Shown here in pieces: positions 7,024 through 7,678 of a stretch of 7,678 nt of DNA. Each line of letters starts with the position of its first letter. The first letter of the stretch is position 1. The notes under the pieces were generated by a model. That model searched no databases. It had not been told where the DNA came from and saw nothing but the letters and a program-made list of their open reading frames with translations. The stretch is from NCBI GenBank assembly GCA_005888335.1, contig VAWY01000199.1, forward strand, positions 1-7,678. Direction: 5' to 3'. Made by a program: the position numbers and the translations under genes. This DNA comes from Actinomycetota bacterium. Its GTDB lineage: Bacteria; Actinomycetota; Thermoleophilia; Solirubrobacterales; Solirubrobacteraceae.

Positions 7024-7678
7024 ATGTCCGAGATTGAATCGCCGCTTCAGCTTCAAGTTGTCGTCAGCCCGTCGGTCGACGTCGCGATCGGCGGCACGTT
7101 CTCGCCGACGACGGCAACGATCATCACCGGTCCGAGCGAGGCGGTGCTCGTCGACACGCTGTACACACCCGACGACGTCGAGCGGCTGGGCACAGCGATC
7201 GAGGCCACCGGCAAGAGGCTGACGACGATCTACATCACGCACGCCCATTTCGATCACTATGTCGGGCTCGGCGCGCTGCTGGAGCGCTTTCCCCAAGCTC
7301 GAGGAGTCGCGCTCGCCCCGGTTGCCCAGCTCGCGCGCGAGAACCTCGAAGCCGACATGGCGACCACGGATGTCTGGCTGCCCGGCAAGGTCGTGGCTTA
7401 CAGCAAGCTGCCCGACGTGCTTGAGGGGGAGACGATCACGCTCGACGGCCACGAGCTGCACGCCATCGAAGTCGGGCAGGCCGACATCGCGCACAGCACC
7501 GTCTTACACGTTCCGGTCATCGACGCCGTCGTGGCAGGCGACGTCGTCTACAACGGCGTGCACCAGATGCTGGGTCTGACCGGTCCGGACGACTGGCCCA
7601 GTGTGGTCGTCGCCGGCCACAAGCAGGCTGATCGCGCTGACGACGACGTACCCGCGATCCTCGACGGGACGCGCGAGT
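7024..7678 (+). CDS. Metallo-beta-lactamase-fold hydrolase, partial (runs off the window)
   Basis: 218 complete codons, open to the window end. The zinc-binding H73-x-H75-x-D77-H78 (THAHFDH) is intact. It is followed by H157 (AHST), D173 (AGDVVYNGVHQ) and H199 (VVAGHK), so all expected metal ligands of the fold are present. There is no signal peptide; it is probably cytoplasmic. It resembles the small stand-alone MBL hydrolases with the VVAGHK ending rather than true beta-lactamases; the substrate is unknown. Between W191 and P192-SVVVAGHK the segment usual in this group (roughly 15 residues, like WIAALDRIEALNP) seems missing, with the frame kept. One rare TTA leucine codon is at 7504-7506. 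The gene follows the GMC oxidoreductase by 53 bases and is likely cotranscribed. The fold is secure; function is not. Confidence 0.88.
   Translation, partial: MSEIESPLQLQVVVSPSVDVAIGGTFSPTTATIITGPSEAVLVDTLYTPDDVERLGTAIEATGKRLTTIYITHAHFDHYVGLGALLERFPQARGVALAPVAQLARENLEADMATTDVWLPGKVVAYSKLPDVLEGETITLDGHELHAIEVGQADIAHSTVLHVPVIDAVVAGDVVYNGVHQMLGLTGPDDWPSVVVAGHKQADRADDDVPAILDGTRE

Noticed and set aside
1..7678. RNA genes, CRISPR arrays, transposases, attachment sites
   Set aside because: No tRNA-like cloverleaf, spaced repeats, transposase motifs or terminal inverted repeats were seen on either strand. This was checked by eye only.

Overview
The window is high-GC DNA. Genes are packed on the + strand, with GTG starts, ATGA stop/start overlaps and a -10-like TANNNT box just before an SD-less GTG. 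The best protein resemblances I recognise are to mycobacterial/actinobacterial families: FprB-type ferredoxin plus ferredoxin reductase, and the ChoD-type GMC oxidoreductase. This points to an Actinomycetota chromosome, possibly a deep-branching class such as Thermoleophilia. The class is a guess; the phylum is likely.

Layout. (1) 13-1526: acyl-CoA synthetase (AMP-binding family), broken by a frame change plus an apparent small deletion near 777. Its N-terminal half is in one frame and its C-terminal half in another. (2) 1523-3724: cytoplasmic molybdopterin (bis-MGD) oxidoreductase with an N-terminal [4Fe-4S] site, overlapping gene 1 by ATGA. (3) 3727-3990: 87-residue 7Fe-type ferredoxin with a good SD and GTG start. 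(4) 3987-5300: FAD/NADP ferredoxin reductase of the adrenodoxin reductase/FprA family, overlapping gene 3 by ATGA. Genes 3 and 4 together match the two halves of mycobacterial FprB, which is a single fused protein. (5) 5301-5380: an 80-base gap with a small hairpin, a -35/-10 pair and a 12-bp palindrome exactly inside the spacer. (6) 5381-6970: ChoD-like GMC oxidoreductase carrying a ferredoxin-like C-x2-C-x2-C-x3-C motif. (7) 7024-7678: metallo-beta-lactamase-fold hydrolase, cut by the window edge and apparently missing a short internal segment.

How they may work together. Genes 1-4 look like one transcription unit: a CoA ligase, a molybdenum oxidoreductase, and a ferredoxin/reductase pair that could connect the molybdoenzyme to NADP(H). 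Genes 6-7 look like a second unit with its own promoter: a flavin alcohol or sterol-type oxidoreductase and a hydrolase. Lipid, steroid or other hydrophobic-substrate metabolism is a reasonable inference, but the sequence does not fix the substrate. No RNA genes, CRISPR arrays, insertion sequences or phage features were seen.
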